Positions 24,928-36,061 of a stretch of 64,000 nt of DNA are shown here, piece by piece (position 1 is the first letter of the stretch; the number at the start of each line of letters is the position of its first letter). The notes below the pieces were generated by a model. That model worked only from the letters and a program-made list of their open reading frames with translations, did no database searches and was not told the origin of the DNA. Made by a program: the position numbers and the translations under genes. Origin of the DNA: Austropuccinia psidii (lineage: Eukaryota > Basidiomycota > Pucciniomycetes > Pucciniales > Sphaerophragmiaceae); contig JALGQZ010000014.1 of NCBI GenBank assembly GCA_023105745.1, positions 5,303,888-5,367,887 on the forward strand. Reading direction: 5' to 3'.

Positions 24928-25790
24928 AACATTCATGAATTTGAGGATGAGACAGACTCTGAAGCTGAAGAAGGCATCCTTTTCCTATATTAAATTTATG
25001 GAAGAAGATATATAAGGCCTAAAACATTCAATCAAGAACTATATATATATAAATTGAATGACTTAACAAGCTCAAAACCTTTTGAATCCAAGCAATAATT
25101 CTTTAGCACACACATATTCCTAGGAGGATTAGTTCAAATAATTAAGGAGGATACAACATTCCACAATGCCTCCAGAATTAATAAATGTGATATATTAATT
25201 AAGTTAGCCATTATTTTTATCACAATTATGTTCCAATGTTAATGGTAAATGAGAAAGATTTGAGTTCTTTTTGGGGTGAGTCAAGGGGATATTGTATTAT
25301 ATACTCATTGTGTCATTTTATGCTTAATAAATCTCAAAAAAAAACATTATTTAAGTGGCCAGATTTCACTGATAGAGCTGAATCCTCAAATTTCATGAAG
25401 AAGGAAGGGTTCCCTGGATTAATGGGATTTATATAGTGAATTTTGATATCCTTTTCACAGAGACCAGCCAAAGATGGTGGAGCATAATTTCATTTAAAAA
25501 AGGTGTGTATTTCACAAATTCCATTAGCACAGCTGAAATTTATGTTGATATATGTACTTGAAAATTATTTTAGATAATGAATTGCAGTAAAGCTGTTTTG
25601 TGACTTAAAAAAACAGCTCTTGGAGCTTAATTTTTGATTAACAGGGTCTTAGCATGGCTAAAAGGTGTATCAGCATATAAAAATAGAAATCTTACCCCAT
25701 AATGTTTTATTCAATTAATCAATCCTTCACACCAGGGCATTTTTGGTGTAACTTGCTGGCCAGTCACACATTATGACCAGGAGAGAGCTC
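24928..25790 (+). pseudogene. Dead PIF/Harbinger transposase, copy 1
   Basis: The translation matches the transposase at 47750-48996 in the same order. It has an acidic N-terminus (FEDETDSEAEEGILFL, then GRRYIRP) and then KLAIIF. VLFGVSQGDIVLYTHCV at about 25270-25320 equals LFGISHGAIVLYTQRV of the better-preserved gene. EGFPGLMGFI follows at about 25402-25431, then two stops where the first catalytic Asp should be, then FSQRPAKDGG. An intron-like GTGTGT follows near 25503. A diverged second-exon segment (WPVTHY) may lie at 25717-25790, at the right distance for the second Asp region. There are many stops and at least one frameshift. No terminal repeats were identified. Confidence 0.78.
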
Positions 25791-26600
25791 TGGCATACTT
25801 TGTTTGTTCTTAATATGTGACTTTCTTTTTACCCTGATATCACTTGAATATTCCTTTTTTATTCTTATTAGGTGAAAATACAGTGTTTTAATTTCTCTCA
25901 AGAGAAGGACTTGATTATAAGAATGGAAGCATCCAACATTAAAAATTGCCAAAAATCCAAATTTCACTTACATTTATTCTAGAGGTTTATACTTGCCACA
26001 AGTAGGCTTTCACTTCATTTAATTTACAGAATGGTCAGGGATTTTCAATGAGAATAATTTACAAGAGTATCTGACATAAATGAAGAAATTATCCATTAGA
26101 TAATAAATGTTAATCCCCTTTGTGTTCTTAAAATATACCGAAGTTAGTATTTACATTTTTTCCAGGAAACTGAAAAAAAAAAACTCTCGACCTCTTAAGA
26201 GAACCAAATTTAATCTATAGAAGAGAAGAATACTTATTAAGATCACTGAAAGTAAATCAAGTGATATGCTCAAGGAATGGAGGAGAATAACATAGTTTTG
26301 AATGTCACAAATAGTTTGAAGCAAGAAATAATTAAATAGATGCTATAAATTTAATACTCTTCTGATTTTTGGTGAATTGTATAAATAAAAGAAGTTATAA
26401 ATTAGGAATTTTCTGATCCAAAATATAATGTTCTCCATGCATGTGAAGTAATGTCTTTATGAAATATTGATAAATAGTATTTTCTTCATTTAGGTGTGAT
26501 CCAAAGAAATTCAAAGTCAGTTTTTCTATGAGAACTACAAATTTTATTGTTGAAGAATCCCATCATAATTTTCAAATATTATAAAGTCAGTGATAGTCCA
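25791..26600 (+). other. Intergenic AT-rich DNA
   Basis: No gene or clear repeat is seen. The short minus-strand frame at 25764-25967 overlaps the transposase relic and has no recognisable features. Confidence 0.45.
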
Positions 26601-27480
26601 ACGTTCCTTATGGAGTTTCATATTTTTTTGGGCTTGAAAAAGGGTTTCTGAAGTTTATTTTTGGATAAGAAAGATCTTTTACATTGGGTAATGATGAGAA
26701 TTATTTTTCAAAAGTATTTTTGATAAAAAGTTATTTTTTCTTTTCTACAAAAATCAGAGTTTTCTGAAATAACACTTTACTTAGTAGAAAAATCTTGTTT
26801 TCTCAAGTTGAATTCCATGGGATTTTTTGCAAAAAGATTGGTTTCTTGTTTCAAAGTCGGAGTTTTAAATCAATTGCTTCAGTTTGAATAAAATTACAGG
26901 TTTTGAGAGAAAGTAGGTCTTTGGCAAAAAAATGACTTTTTGAAAAAGTCTTTTGGGATGTCACAGTTTTTTTTGAAAAAAAGAATAGATTTTCTCAAAA
27001 ATGTAGTTCTATTCAAAAAGAAATAACATCTTTGAACAGAAAAATATTTTTTTGTTGAAAAAATAGTTCTTTTAGAATTCCTAGTTTTTTTGAAAAAATT
27101 TCTTTGGAAAGAAATCTATACTTTTGAGGAAAAACAGCATTTTCAAAATGAAAAGTTACTTGGGAAAGCTTTCCGAGAAAAATCAATTTTGCTTCTAAAA
27201 TTACAAAAAATTGTTTTTATGTTAAAAATTTAGCTGGTTTCTTTGACAAAAAAAAGATTAACTTTGAAAAATTGTTCTTTTTCAACAAAACTACCTTCTT
27301 TCAAAAAAGTCATTTATGAAAAAATCAGTTAAACTTTGTTTTTGCAAAACTATTTGAAAATATTTTTTTTAAAAGACCCTTGGAAGAATAGTAAAAGGTA
27401 GTAAAAAAACACTTTTTTGAAAATACTAGTAAACAAACAGTTAATTGGAAAAAACTAATCAAAAAAGCAGCTTTTCTAAA
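26600..27480. repeat. A-run/T-run low-complexity tract
   Basis: The stretch is dominated by alternating T-runs and A-runs around the word TTTTGAAAAA and its variants, giving many short quasi-palindromes. No coding potential. It grades into the ordered tandem repeats at 27480-27680. Confidence 0.6.
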
Positions 27481-27680
27481 AAAATAATACAATGGTTTTT
27501 TGAAAAAACCAAGTGCAAAAAACTAGTACAAAAAAATTTTTTTGAAAAAAACAGGTGCAAAAATAGTCTTTTGAAAAAAAAACTAGTACAAAAATAGTTT
27601 ATTTGAAAAAAACTAGTACAAAAATAGTTTATTTGAAAAAAACTAGTACAAAAATGTTTTTTAAAAGAAACTAATACAAA
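27480..27680 (+). repeat. Minisatellite of about 30 bp units
   Basis: About six copies of a unit resembling GAAAAAAACTAGTACAAAAA followed by TAGTTTATTT. Three adjacent copies at about 27570-27650 are nearly identical and the outer ones diverge. It lies directly before a tRNA-like segment. The minus-strand frame covering it simply translates the repeat. Confidence 0.8.
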
Positions 27681-27699
27681 ATTGTGGATGAACTGGCAA

Positions 27700-27930
27700 C
27701 ATCCAATCATTCCTCTCTTAGCTGGTAAGCCTTGCATCTGCACTACTTGCTCACTTTGCCATGGGTTCAAATCACCCATGTGGCAGGCAATGAGGCATTC
27801 CTTGCTAAGATCCATGGGGGGCTCTCCTATTGTAGAGAGAAACCACCCATTATGCCTCAGTGTTTTGCTTGACTGGTGCCGCCAGGGCCCACCTGCAATA
27901 TCCTAACACTGCAGAGGCTGGTGTTCACAA
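27700..27930 (+). other. Possible tRNA-derived (SINE-like) segment
   Basis: TTAGCTGGTAAGC at 27718-27730 resembles a Pol III A box. GGGTTCAAATC at 27763-27773 is a good B box, and the spacing of about 33 bases is typical. The B box sits in a hairpin with a perfect 7-bp stem (CATGGGT/ACCCATG). No complete cloverleaf can be folded by eye, and the segment is notably more GC-rich than its surroundings. A SINE head or a decayed tRNA gene would both fit. Confidence 0.35.
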
Positions 27931-27939
27931 CCCCCTAGT

Positions 27940-28440
27940 GTTTTACAGCCGGTTTGGGGGGGTTGTTCACACTAGCTTATGCGAATAACCCCCTTGACTT
28001 TTACTGCTTGTTTTGGGGGTTGTTTGCAGAAGCTGATGCAAGCAATACCCCACCTTTTTGCAGCCAGTTTTGGGGGTTTTTTTCACTAGCTAATGCAAGC
28101 AACCCCCGTACTTTTTCCACTGTTTTGAGGGAGTTGTTTGAGCTAGCTGATGCAAACAACCTCATGTACTTTTACATCTGTCTTTGGGGGGTTGTTGGAA
28201 ACAGCACCCCTCCAGTTTCTATTTGGTTTTAGGGGTTTTTTCACAAAACCTTTTGTAACCAAATCCAAAGTCTTGGAGGTGGTGTCATAAGGCCTTTCAC
28301 ACTAGTGGGATCAAACCACCCCCAGCTATTTGAAGCTGGTTCTGGGGGGTTGTTTACAATACAATATATGAATGACCTCTGTAATTTAGAGCTACCTTGT
28401 GGGGGCTTTCTGCACAAGGTGATATAAACCAACCCCCAAC
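27940..28440. repeat. Diverged tandem array of hairpin-forming GC-rich units
   Basis: About eight units of 43-64 bp (one interval is longer). Most have the form GTTTTGGGGGTTGTTT, then a spacer such as CACTAGCTGATGC, then AAGCAACCCCC. The G-rich and C-rich arms are complementary, so single units can fold. Unit starts can be seen near 27951, 28009, 28068, 28122, 28183, 28226, 28338 and 28396. The open frame 27954-28232 is a translation of this array and is not taken as a gene. GC content is well above the local background. Confidence 0.75.
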
Positions 28441-31400
28441 CTTTTTAGTATAGGAACATATTATTTTGATTATCTATCCCTGCAAGCCAATGGTAACAAG
28501 CTGAGTGATTCTGCGTATTTGAGCATAATTGTGAAATAATTTGAATCATCTTTGGAGGGAGGTTCATCATGAGAGGAAATGAAAGAAACTGGTGGAGAAC
28601 CTCAGCTGTCATTTGATATTTTTTGAAATATTAACTAGGCAAAAAAACCTTCACATTTTCCAATCTTGTAATGGTTAATGGCTTGAAATTTATAATTAGT
28701 AGTAGTATTTAGTAGGTGGTGCAACAGAAATTATAATTAAAGATGTACTCTCAAGCAGATAATATAATTCATGTGCACACCACTCTATAGCATCTGAGTA
28801 ACCTGTCACTTTTTCCTGCCTAAAGACAACTCGTAGTTCACATATTCCTTTTGAAAAAAGTGGGGTTCAATATAAACCTTACAGGAGTGAATAAACTTCA
28901 TGATTTCATTTTTTTCCAGTAATTAGAATGCAAAACTTTAAGTTCTAGTGGCATAATTCATATATAATCTAAGCTTTGGCAAAGAATGAAAATAATTTTA
29001 TAATGATGGAGTAGCCAAAATACTTTTGAAGATGAATTTCTGATAAAAAATAATGCCAAAATTTCTCATCTTTGAGCTTAAATTTACATTTTTTGGTTGA
29101 AAATCTTTGGATTACTACTAAATTTCTGATATTATTTGAAAATAATTGAATTTTGAGGTAGATTATGTAAAATTTAAACCAAAACCCAAAAACACTTTTA
29201 TAAAAGCAAAAGCCACCAAAACATATTACTGCGGACACAAATTTTTGTATATTGAAAATACTCATGTAGAAAAAATGCTTTTACCAAACATATGTTCTGA
29301 ATTTTTGGAAATTTCAAGACAATGGAGAAGCTTCTCTTTACCTGAAAGATGTTATTTAAGCATATTTTTTTAATTATGATGATTTCTGAATGTGAAAGGT
29401 GTTTCTTATCAAATAATCTTTAAAACCTCCAAGGACTTCCATTGCTTATCTGTCAGAAAACTATTAATTCTTGTCCACAGAGCTTCTTTCAGAAATTGTT
29501 GGTGGTGTGTTTCATTTCAGAGGGAAGTGTATAACTGGTTGAAATTATGAAAATGCTTGAATTTGGAATATATGGGTATGGATGAGCCTTCCTGATATTA
29601 TTTCCCAAAGCCATTTCATAATTTCTGATATTTGGATATTGATCAATTTTTATTCTGTGCTCTCAATGGAACATTTAGGGCTCATATCAAGACTTGATGA
29701 CCCTTTTTTCTGCAATGAATTGTGCTCTTGAACAATAGATATTAATTCTTAATTGATCAAACTCACATTTTTTTCATCCCTAAATTGAGATATATTCTTC
29801 CCTTAGCACATAACTCACAGAGAATTACTGAGTAATTGATAGCCTAATTTGGAAGACCATTAAGTGATAAAATATCTCATTAAAATGAATATGCATATTC
29901 AAAGGGTAAGTGAAGCTTTCTTTCTTTTTGACTCTATAAACACAAATTATACAATATTTATTGATCTCTCAAACATTTTAGAGGGGGGGAAATTCTGAAT
30001 AATAGGTGCTTGAGAAGAAAAGGATGCTGCTCAAAATACTGAAATAACCCACTTTTGCTACATGTAATTTTCTTTGCAAATATTATTGTTAAATTATGGA
30101 AGGTTCTTTCAATCATATATTGAGCTAATCCAGCTGTGAAAGAAAAATCTAATACTAAAGTTCATGCAGTTAATATTTGGGCTTTTCTTAGGTCATCTTA
30201 TAATTACATCTTGTTTATATTTATTTCACATTAATAGCCATTCTCAAGTCACAGACAGGACACATTAAGTGACTGGCTAACCAGTCACATAAAAATTTCC
30301 CTGGTGTCAAGGCTTATTCTGCTTATTAAACCTCTACTTATATTTTACCATCATATGAAGGATCTATGGCTCATGAAGAAAGAAAAGAGAATTGATCTTT
30401 CCTTTTCAATATCAAAATTTTGAATTTATAATTCAATTGTTCTTCCCTTAGGGCAATGCATAATCAAATGTGTAATGATCAAGTGGAGAAAAAGTTTTTA
30501 ACTTGGTTATTTTCTTTGTGATTTTAAATAGCTTGTGTGCACAAATTTGTGAGAACTGGGGGATCTCTTTTAGGATGAAAACAAACCTGAGCTACATAAT
30601 ATTAATAAAAATTCAAATTCAGGGAACAAATCTTATATGAAGGAAATTTTTAAACCTTTTACATTACACTGGTTTAGCTCACATTAGCTTTAATGGTCAA
30701 TTCAAACACAAAAATTAAAGTGTATCTTATATTTAGTCTGGATTCATGTAATAAAATACAGCTCACAATTCTGGAGATTTACTTACTGAATTGTGCCCAA
30801 GTAATTTTCTTTGGAAAATTTCATATTTTTAAGGTTTACAATAAAAAAAGAATATTTAAAACCAATAAGATACAATCAGACGTTTTGAGTAAATGTTTTT
30901 TCATTTCTGAAATTGTTTCTTTTGATAAAAATCACTTTTTTTAATTGAATTAGTGAGCATATAAAGAGCTATATTGATAAAATTTATTTACAAATTTTTC
31001 TCTTCTAAGTCAGTTTGAATCTTGTTGAGTTCATTTCAGGGTTAATCTATGATATAGCCTTGAAATGATGATAACAGGCTATAACTGGGAGTGTTTCACA
31101 ATGATAATAGTTATAAATCATGATAAGATGGCTAAAAGGGATATACTAAAGCTTTTAGTGATGTTAAGTACTACTGACAGCCCTGGGTGCAATGTTTACC
31201 TGTTGGTTTACAATAACAAACCCTAACATAATTGATTCTAAAATTAAACCTGTTATATTATAAATTTAAGACTTTTTATTAAGTTATACCATGTAATAAT
31301 AATAAGAACAGGATGATGGATTTGCCTTTTGGTGAGGAAAAGGCTCCTTTAATCTTGGTCTGGGGTAGTGGGAGGCTGCTTACCTCTACAGACAACCACA

Positions 31401-34400
31401 GAGTAAAAAATTTCACTAATTTGGGCTTGTTTGTGGTTCTATAAGCTCAATACAGACTTTTATTGGGTCAGAATGTGGTTTTAGAACCACAAGTTGACAT
31501 TTTGACCCTATACAGGGTAAAATATTTCACCAAAGAAGTTTACAGATGTGTTCTGGTGCTTCCGACACATCAGAAACTGTAGAGAAAATGGCTTTAAGAC
31601 TGTTATTTGTTAAATTATGAGAGATTAAAGAATAAGCAGACTTAAATTCAATTGATTAGCTTTTAATTCACTTATATGGACAGCTGTCCCATAATGAGAT
31701 ACCACACTGGCTAGTGTGGGATTGTAATCTTAAAACCTGAATATCTTTGTCAGTTTTGAAGTTGGTGAGCTCAAAGATTGGCTTATTTTGTAGCCCTTGA
31801 TAAGCTCCACACAATTGCCACTCATTCTGTATAGCTAGAATTAAATATGGAAAAGTTATACCAATTTAAAATTCCATTATCAATTTGTGGATTTGTTATG
31901 AATCCTGTATTGAGCTTGTTTTCTCCATAAAATTTGCTCTAGATGAGGTATAAAGAAATGGATGGCACCATCAGAAATCTCTGATTGTGCTCTTTCCAAA
32001 AAGACCCCATTTCAGGTATCTCACACTAAAAATGTAGAAGTTAGATGGGAGGTTAATATTTTGTTCAACCTTATTTGGCTTATTTTTAGCCACAAAGTCT
32101 GTAGTCTTGATGCTATCTCAAGTTTTCTAGTACCATTAAACAGCCCTTATTGAGAGCTTAAATCTTAACACTCATTTGATGGGATTATTCCTCTTTATCT
32201 GGAATTTAGAGGAGAGGCCAAAATTAAGGTTTATGCTCAGTTCTTGTTTTGAGATGGAATAACTTTTCATTCCTTAATCTATGGTTATGGGAGTTTTATC
32301 TTTGTAAAGAGGTGACTTTCCTCCTTTATATGATGCCCTTTATAAGACTTTTTGGCTCAGGTCACCTTTAGTTGGAATTTTTTCTCTACCATTGGTTTAT
32401 GTTATTTTGGTGTAATACTTGCTCTCTGTCTTTGAGTAAAAGGCTGACAATTCAGTCCTTTTGATCAAATGTTTTTTTCAAATTATTTGGGTGATAACTT
32501 AAGAAATCTCTTACCAACATGAAATTTTTTATTGATTTGAAATGAATAGCTTAAATGGGTTATGCAGCTGTGGCTAATTCTTGAATTTTATGGCTTTGTT
32601 TTTTGATGTAATGTTGAGAAGGCTTTAAAATTTCTTTCATTATTCCAAAATGTTTTTAAAATTCCAATTTCATTTTGACTCCAAGAAATTGAAAGCCATA
32701 TCTAGATGGTTGAAATAGTGTTGGTATTGGTATTAATTTTTTTGTTTTTGATAAATGAAAATATTCCATAAGTACAAGAACTATCATTATTCTCATCAAC
32801 ATGAATGTTATTACTTATTAATTTTTGGTAATTGTAACACTTGGAAAGCTTAAATGTGGTATTCTTATTTGATTTTGTTTGAATAAAGCTTGTAATGTCT
32901 TATTAATTTATCATGTAATGTTTTCTTTTGCAAACTGATTTGGGGAGGAATTGTATTCTTTACACAATGAATATATAATATCTTGAGATTTTATTCCTTT
33001 ATTTTCTATATTGTTGAATTTCATTCAAGTTTAATCCTGACCTCCTTGAATATTCACCTTTTGATTTTCCTTAGTCATATCCCTACCTAAAACCAATGCG
33101 CCTCATGATTCCACCAATAATATTTTTCTTTTGATAATATGTTTTATATTATTGGCTAATTGTTGTGATGAGATATTAAGACTTTGGAGGTTTAAAAATG
33201 AAGAAGAGCTTCAAAAGTGATAAATTTAATAAATAAGAATCGGTAGGCTGTTTAGAGTTCTTTGATAAATGATGATATATGACTGATTATTAGAATTCAA
33301 TTGTGGGATGCTGAGCCAATAATGATTCTCCTTTTTTGGTTGCAAATTGATGAATTAATTATTGATTCTTTTTTTTTTATATTTTGAATAAATATTTTCA
33401 TGTCCATCTATTTTTTTAATGGAGCTTATTTGTTTTCTAGTTACTAAGGAGGATCGTGATTTACATCAATTTGGCTTAAAGTCATTTTGAAGTGTTTTAT
33501 GATGGACTGAAATTTTTTTATTCCAAAACATGCCATAATAAGCTCAATTCATGAGATTGGAATAATTATTTGGAATTAGCAGAAGCTTCAGTTTTATTAT
33601 GATCTTTAAGTATGTGATCATGGACTAAAATTGGTTTAGTCGCAGCCATTTCATAATAAGAAGACTTCAAGAGATCGTTTTGATTTGTGGAAGGAGAAAG
33701 GGAATGGGGCTGGGAATCTATTTTTGGTTTCATGGAGGCAGTTAGGTATTTAAACATTTTTCTATTAATTACCAAATGCCAATAATAGACTAACCACTAC
33801 AAAACAAACACAAGAAGAAAAGGGAACATGGGTTGGTAATGTTATTCAAATCAAAGAAAAAAAATTATACTCGAAAGAAATTAGATATATGATAAGAAGA
33901 TATTGAGAAAATGTTTTTGAAATTATTTTAAATTATCTTGAGAAATACTCTACATTGATTTTGAGGAGAGAGGGGCTTTTGGTGTATGTTGAAGCTTAAA
34001 ATGCAAAAAAAACTAACTAAATGAATTTTTGGTAGAGGAGAATAATAAGCTATAAAATATAAAGCAGATATCCAATCTTGGGAGGGGTGAAGGGCTGCGA
34101 GATCATGGAAGATGATGATTATGATGATGGTTTTGAGCTAAAATATTTAACTAATTAAAAGTCCTGTTAGTTATTATAATAATATGAGAAAAATACCTTA
34201 ATAGAAATTGAATTTTTTTAGGTTACCTGAATCCAAAAATAAAAAATCAAAAAAATAAACCCTGGATCAACACTAGAAGGAGAAAAGAGTTCATTTTCAA
34301 AAAAAAAGACTGGAAATCTTGATGAAAAAATGAGAGAAACAATTTTTCAAATGAATTGATGGAAGTTTTAGGATTGAAAAATGGAAAATCTAAATTAAAT

Positions 34401-34559
34401 TAGAAAACTTGATTCAGTTGTTTATATTAGAAATAACTGATTAAAATAAAATCAAAATCAAATTTGAGTCCAATATTCTGAAAAAATTCAATTCAAAAGA
34501 AAATCTCACTTCTTTTGAAATAACCAATTTAATAAAGAATTTAAAATTGAAAAAAAACA
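28441..34559 (+). other. Long intergenic region without supported genes
   Basis: About 6 kb with no frame longer than about 100 codons and none with a recognisable domain. It holds an inverted copy (30253-30318) of the 25717-25780 segment and a perfect GTGACTGG/CCAGTCAC hairpin at 30270-30289. The stretch at 31320-32400 has more even base composition, but nothing was recognised in it. Confidence 0.45.
30253..30318 (-). repeat. Inverted copy of the segment at 25717-25780
   Basis: Read on the minus strand it gives AATAAGCCTTGACACCAGG, then a segment with TGGTTAGCCAGTCAC. The plus strand at 25717-25780 has AATCAATCCTTCACACCAGG, then CTGGCCAGTCAC. Translated, both contain HQG, F and VT, followed by a PVT, with one stop in this copy. 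They may be two relics of one transposase family or the subterminal parts of one element. Confidence 0.5.
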
Positions 34560-35250
34560 TGTATTTTTCTTGTTTCAACAAAAAAAAATTAATATAAGAA
34601 TAAAAAAATTTCGTCTGGAAATCTGAAAATTTATCATATAAAAATTCAAAAAAAATCTGTAGGTGTTTCAATTTTTTGAAAAAAACAATACAAAAACCAA
34701 TAAAAGGGGTTCTTCCAGTAGAATAATTCACACATGGTTTGATTCTGAATATTTACAAAAAAACCAAAAACAATATTGTGTTGTGATTATCTGTTAGAAT
34801 TGATTTTTTCAAAAAAAAAATTGATTTTTAATCTTTAACAAAATAAAAAACAACAGAACAAAACATCAGCTATTTTCTTTATTCCAAAAAAAAATTAATA
34901 AAAAACATTTGAAATTTTGGTCTGAAAACTTATCATATTAAAGCCTAACTAAAATCAGTATTTTTTTAATTTTTTTGAAAAATAAGACCAAAAAACAAAT
35001 GGAATTTTTTTTCACTAGAATAATTCACAAGGTTTCATTTTGAATAGTAAAAGAAACAAAAATGAAATTTTGTTGTGATTATCTGTTTAAATTCATTGCA
35101 CTAAAAAAATGTTCCCAAAAATATCATCTTTATTTTTGAAGAAAAAAAACACATTCAATATTGGCTGCAATAAGAAAGAAAAATTCAAGGTTTTCATCTA
35201 AAAAAATTTTTGAAACAAATGTCATTTTCCCCTTTAATATTTTTACCAAT
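34560..35250 (+). repeat. Diverged tandem duplication, period about 292 bp
   Basis: Marker words recur in order: AAAAAAAATTAATA, then TCTG-AAA, then TTATCATAT, then AGAATAATTCACA, then TTGTGATTATCTGTT. The last is at 34781 and again at 35073. A partial third copy may follow. No coding potential. Confidence 0.65.
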
Positions 35251-36061
35251 ACAACAGTAGAAATAAAAGACAAAACCTTATGTTTTAGTAAAAAAGAAAG
35301 GAATATTTCATGCATTTAGTTGTATTCTTTCTAATGTACAATTTAGTCTCCCATTTTTTCCAACAAATTTCAAATTTTTCAAAAGATGCAGAAATCAAAT
35401 TCAAGTCACTTGAACACATAGTGATTTAAAATACATAGAAAAGTTCTTTCAATGGGGATTATTGCTTATTAATTAAAGAAAAAAATTATTTCCATCGCCA
35501 AAAAGGGACTGTCTGAGCTTGAAATTTTTATTGTAAGGTCATTCTGTTACTGGTTTCCTTTGATATCTATTTCAGTATTCAATTTTTCTTTCCAAAACTT
35601 ATTCTTGATTCTTTTGGTCTGCTCTTGGCAATCAATCCATAATTGTAAGTTCTTCTCCTGGAAACTTTGATTTTTTTTCTCCCTTTTGGAAGTTAATTTC
35701 ATATCCTTAAATAACTTTTCTCTATTTCACTCTTTATTTGATTGATAAATTTCTCCTCATCCCATTGTAAATATCTAGCTTAATTTAAATAAAATTCTTA
35801 AAATAACAAATCAGAATTTTTCATTACAAAAAGGATTCAAATTTGTCTATTTTTTTTCTGGGCTTATAATAAGTGAGTGTAGGAATTTTAAAATACATTT
35901 ATACCCTTTTTATGTATGTCACTCATTTCGTTTAGGTTCATATTTGAAGACCTCTTATGAATTTTAATCAGGAAAGTATTAAAGCTTTTGAGCTTTCAAA
36001 TTTAAAATAAGTAATTTAATCCTAACATAGGATTGATATATAATTCAAAAAACTAACATTA
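35251..36061 (+). other. Intergenic AT-rich DNA
   Basis: Nothing recognisable. It forms the left flank of the minus-strand family B LTR. Confidence 0.4.

Noticed and set aside
27718..27800. A functional tRNA gene
   Set aside because: A and B boxes are present but no full cloverleaf or acceptor stem could be folded, and the T arm has an extra base.
27954..28232. A 92-codon frame as a gene
   Set aside because: It reads through the hairpin tandem array and its residues repeat with the array. No domain or start context supports it.
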